Source: Hyperoodon ampullatus
Taxonomy: Eukaryota; Chordata; Mammalia; Artiodactyla; Ziphiidae
NCBI GenBank assembly: GCA_949752795.1
Contig: OX457068.1
Span: forward strand, 62,623,582-62,687,581
Direction of reading: 5' to 3'
DNA: 64,000 nucleotides
The position numbers and the translations under genes were made by a program. Positions 60,670 to 64,000 of the stretch are shown in pieces. Numbering within the stretch: position 1 is the stretch's first letter; each line of letters starts with the position of its first letter. Under the pieces are notes generated by a model, which saw only the letters and a program-made list of their open reading frames with translations, searched no databases and was not told where the DNA came from.

Positions 60670-63600
60670 ATGGTCATAGGAACATACATATCGATAATTA
60701 CCTTAAACGTGAATAGATTAAATGCTCCAACCAAAAGACATAGGCTTGCTGAATGGATACAGAAACAAGACCCATATACATGCTGTCTACAAGAGACCCA
60801 CTTCACACCTAGGGACACATACAAACTGAAAGTGAGGGGATGGAAAAAGATATTCCATGTAAATGGAAATCAAAAGAAAGCTGGAGTAGCAATACTCATA
60901 TCAGATAAAATAAACTTTAAAATAAAGAACGAGACAAGGAAGGACAGTAGATGATGATCAATGGATCAATCCAAGAAGAAGATGTAACAATTATAAATAT
61001 ATATGCACCCAAAACATAGGAGCACCTCAATACATAAGGCCACTGCTAACAACTATACAAGAGGAAATCGACAGTAACACAATAATAGTGGGGGATTTTA
61101 ACACCTCACTTACACCAATGGACAGATCAACCAAAATGAAAATATATAAGGAAACAGAAGCTTTAAATGACACAATACACCAGATAGATCTAATTGATAT
61201 TTATAAGACATTCCATCCAAAAACAGCAGATTACACTTTCTTCCCAAGTGCACACGGAACATTCTCCAGGATAGATCACATCTTCGGTTACAAATCAAGC
61301 CTCAGTAAATTTAAGAAAATTGAAATCATATCAAGCATCTTTCCTGACCACAACGCTATGAGATTAGAAATGAATTACAAGGAAAACAATGTAAAAAACA
61401 CAAACACATGGAGGCTAAACAATACATTACTAAATAATCAAGAGATCACTGAAGAAATCAAAGAGGAAATCAAAAAATACCTAGAGACATATGACAATGA
61501 AAACACGACGATCCAAAACCTATGGGATGCAGCAAAAGCAGCTCTAAGAGGGAAGTTTATAGCTATACAAGCCTACCTCAAGAAACAAGAAAAATCTCAA
61601 ATAAACAATCTAACCTTACACTTAAAGGGAATAGAGAAAGAAGAACAAACAAAACCCAAAGTTAGTAGAAGGAAAGAAATCATAAAGATCAGAGCAGAAA
61701 TAAATGAAATAGAAACAAAGAAAACAATAGCAAAGATCAATAAAACTAAAAGCTGGTTCTTTGAGAAGATAAACAAAATTGATAAACCATTAGCCAGACT
61801 CATCAAGAAAAAGACGGAGAGGACTCAAATCAATACAATTAGAAATGAAAAGGGAGAAGTTACAACAGACACTGCAGAAATACAAAGAAACCTAAGAGAC
61901 TACTACAAGCAACTCTATACCAATAAATTGGACAACCTAGAAGAAATGGACAAATTCTTAAGAAAGGTAAAACCTTCCAAGACTGAACCAGGAAGAAACA
62001 GAAAATATGAACAGACCAATCACAGATAATGAAATTGAAACTGTGATTAAAAACCTTCCAACAAACAAAAGTCCATGACCTCATGGCTTCACAGGTGAAT
62101 TCTATCAAACATTTAGAGAAGAGCTAACACCCATCCTTCTCAAACTCTTCCAAAAAATTGCAGAGGAAGGAACGCTCCCAAACTCATTCTATCAGGCCAC
62201 CATCACCCTGATACCAAAACCAGACAAAGATACTACAAAAAAAGAAAATTACAGACCAATATCACTGATGAATATAGATGCAAAAATCCTCAACAAAATA
62301 CTAGCACACAGAATCCAACAACACATTAAAAGGATCATACACCATGATCAAGTGGGATTTATCCCAGGGATGCAAGGATTCTTCAATATACACAAATCAA
62401 TTAATGTGATACACCATATTAACAAACTGAAGAATGAAAACCATACGATCATCTCAATAGATGCAGAAAAAGCTTTTGACAAAATTCAACACCCATTTAT
62501 GATAAAATCTCTCCAGAAAGTGGGCACACAGGGAACCTACCTCAACATAATAAAGGCCATATATGACAAACCCACAGCAAATATCATTCTTAATGGTGAA
62601 AAACTGAAAGCATTTCCTCTAAGATCAGGAACAAGACAAGGATGTCCACTCTCACCACTATTATTCAACATAGTTTTGGAAATCCTAGCCATAGCAATCA
62701 GAGAAGAAATAGAAATAAAAGGAATACAAATTGGAAAAGAAGAAGTAAAACTGTCACTGTTTGCAGATGACATGATACTATACGTACAGAATCCTAAAAA
62801 TGCCACCAGAAAACTACTAGAGCTAATCAATGAATTTGGTAAAGTAGCAGGATACAAAACGCACAGAAATCTCTTTCATTCCTATACATTAATGATAAAA
62901 AATCTGAAAGAGAAATTAAGGAAACACTCCCATTTACCATTGCAACAAAAAGAATTAAATACCTAGGAATAAACCTACCTAAGGAGATAAAAGACCTGTA
63001 TGCAGAAAGCTATAAGACACTGATGAAAGAAATTAAAGATGATACCAACAGATGGAGAGATATACCATGTTCTTGGATTGGAAGAATCAATATTGTGAAA
63101 ATGACTATACTACCCAAAGCAATCTACAGATTCAATGCAATCCCTATCAAATTACCAATGGCATTTTTTACGGAACTAGAACAAAAAATCTTAAAATTTG
63201 TATGGAGGCACAGAAGACCCCAAATAGCCAAAGCAGTCTTGAGGGAAAAAAACGGAGCTGGAGGAATCAGACTCCCTGACTTCAGACTATACTACAAAGC
63301 TATAGTAATCAAGACAATATGGTACTGGCACAAAAACAGAAACACAGATCAATGGAACAAGACAGAAAGCCCAGAGATATACCCACGCACTTATGGTCAA
63401 CTAATCTATGACAAAGGAGGCAAGGATATACAATGGAGAAAAGACAGTCTCTTCAATAAGTGGTGCTGGGAAAACTGGACAGCTACATGGAAAAGAATGA
63501 AATTAGAACACTCCCTAACACCATACACAAAAATAAACTCAAGATGGATTCGAGACCTAAATGTAAGACTGGACACTATAAAACTCTTAGAGGAAAACAT

Positions 63601-64000
63601 AGGAAGAACATTCTTTGACATAAATCACAGCAAGATCTTTTTTGATCCACCTCCTACAGTAATGGAAATAAAAACAAAAATAAACAAATGGGACCTAATG
63701 AAATTTCAAAGCTTTTGCACAGCAAAGGAAACCATAAACAAGATGAAAAGACAACCCTCAGAATGGGAGAAAATAGTTGCAAACGAATCAACGGACAACG
63801 GATTAATCTCCAAAATATATAAAGAGTTCATGCAGCTCAATATTAAAGAAACAAACAACCCAATGCAAAAATGGGCTGAAGACCTAAATAGACATTTCTC
63901 CAAAGAAGACATACAGATGGCCAAGAAGCACATGAAAAGCTGCTCAACATCACTAATTACTAGAGAAATGCAAATCAAAACTACAATGAGGTATCACCTC
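60670..64000 (+). pseudogene. L1-B ORF2 (endonuclease and reverse transcriptase), disabled, partial
   Basis: ATG at 60670. The endonuclease part has TLNVNRLN, QETH, GDFN (near 61091) and SRIDHIF. The RT core [24 protein letters not shown] and FADDMILY is open from 62268 to 62966. Lesions: a small deletion near 60930, TAG at 60948-60950, +2 at 61011-61014, +1 near 61961, TAA in the restored frame right after, TGA at 62076-62078, and a frameshift near 62860. The sequence continues past the window edge. Confidence 0.92.

Larger units (their letters stand above)
59520..64000 (+). mobile_element. L1-B: LINE-1 with apparently spliced 5' UTR, cut by window edge
   Basis: Homologous to L1-A base for base from 59636 onward, with scattered substitutions and small indels. 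Upstream, 59540-59635 (gaacttctgctgtcagtgtc ... ctccaacactagcag) matches my memory of ruminant L1 5' UTR, so the element starts near 59.52 kb rather than at the homology break. The window ends in the ORF2 C-terminal region, corresponding to about 41128 of L1-A. It lies antisense to PSTPIP2. Confidence 0.88.

Noticed and set aside
1..64000. CRISPR arrays, prokaryotic operons, rRNA genes or a novel defence system
   Set aside because: All regular repeats are microsatellites or dispersed SINE/LINE copies in a mammalian intron context.

Overview
This is a mammalian window, almost certainly cetacean. It is dominated by tRNA-derived CHR-type SINEs. Most belong to the short, internally deleted class (about 205 bp, starting ggcttccctggtgg and ending in an A-tail) that dominates whale and dolphin genomes. 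I see no BovB, Bov-A or primate Alu. LINE-1 of several ages, MIR, an L2-like piece, three MLT1 (MaLR) LTRs and one MER5-like DNA transposon make up the rest of the repeats. No CRISPR, operon or bacterial feature is present.

The only gene I can support is PSTPIP2, on the minus strand. Five coding exons lie at 20432-20532, 15527-15604, 11216-11250, 9709-9815 and 4429-4491. They splice in frame with AG/GT borders into 128 codons, which I number residues 12-139 of the F-BAR domain. The first coding exon (about 11 codons) was not found, so everything from 20533 to 64000 is probably intron 1. The exons after residue 139 lie beyond the left edge.

Layout: 1-4.4 kb is intron 6, with an old L1 split by a younger L1 that itself carries a SINE. 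4.4-20.5 kb holds the exons, with scattered SINEs, MIRs and minus-strand L1 tails at 16.3-18.9 kb. 20.5-30.7 kb is low-copy intron plus an old L1 carrying three SINEs. 30.7-43 kb is a deep repeat nest: an old L1 holds a rearranged L1, an MLT1 LTR, five SINEs and a 5.1-kb L1 (called L1-A). 43-59.5 kb is low-copy intron with fragments and microsatellites. From about 59.5 kb to the edge lies a second large L1 (L1-B), in the same orientation as L1-A.

The most interesting observations concern L1-A and L1-B. Both are defective and share four disabling changes at homologous positions: a TGA in ORF1, +2 and +1 frameshifts in ORF2, and a TGA within the conserved SPGPDGF block. This suggests descent from an already defective source. 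L1-B also appears to carry a spliced 5' UTR, joined at ...ctagCAG/ACAGCAG..., whereas L1-A keeps the unspliced acceptor side. This resembles the spliced integrated elements (SpIREs) described for human L1. These readings come from inspection and remembered family sequences; no alignments or searches were run.
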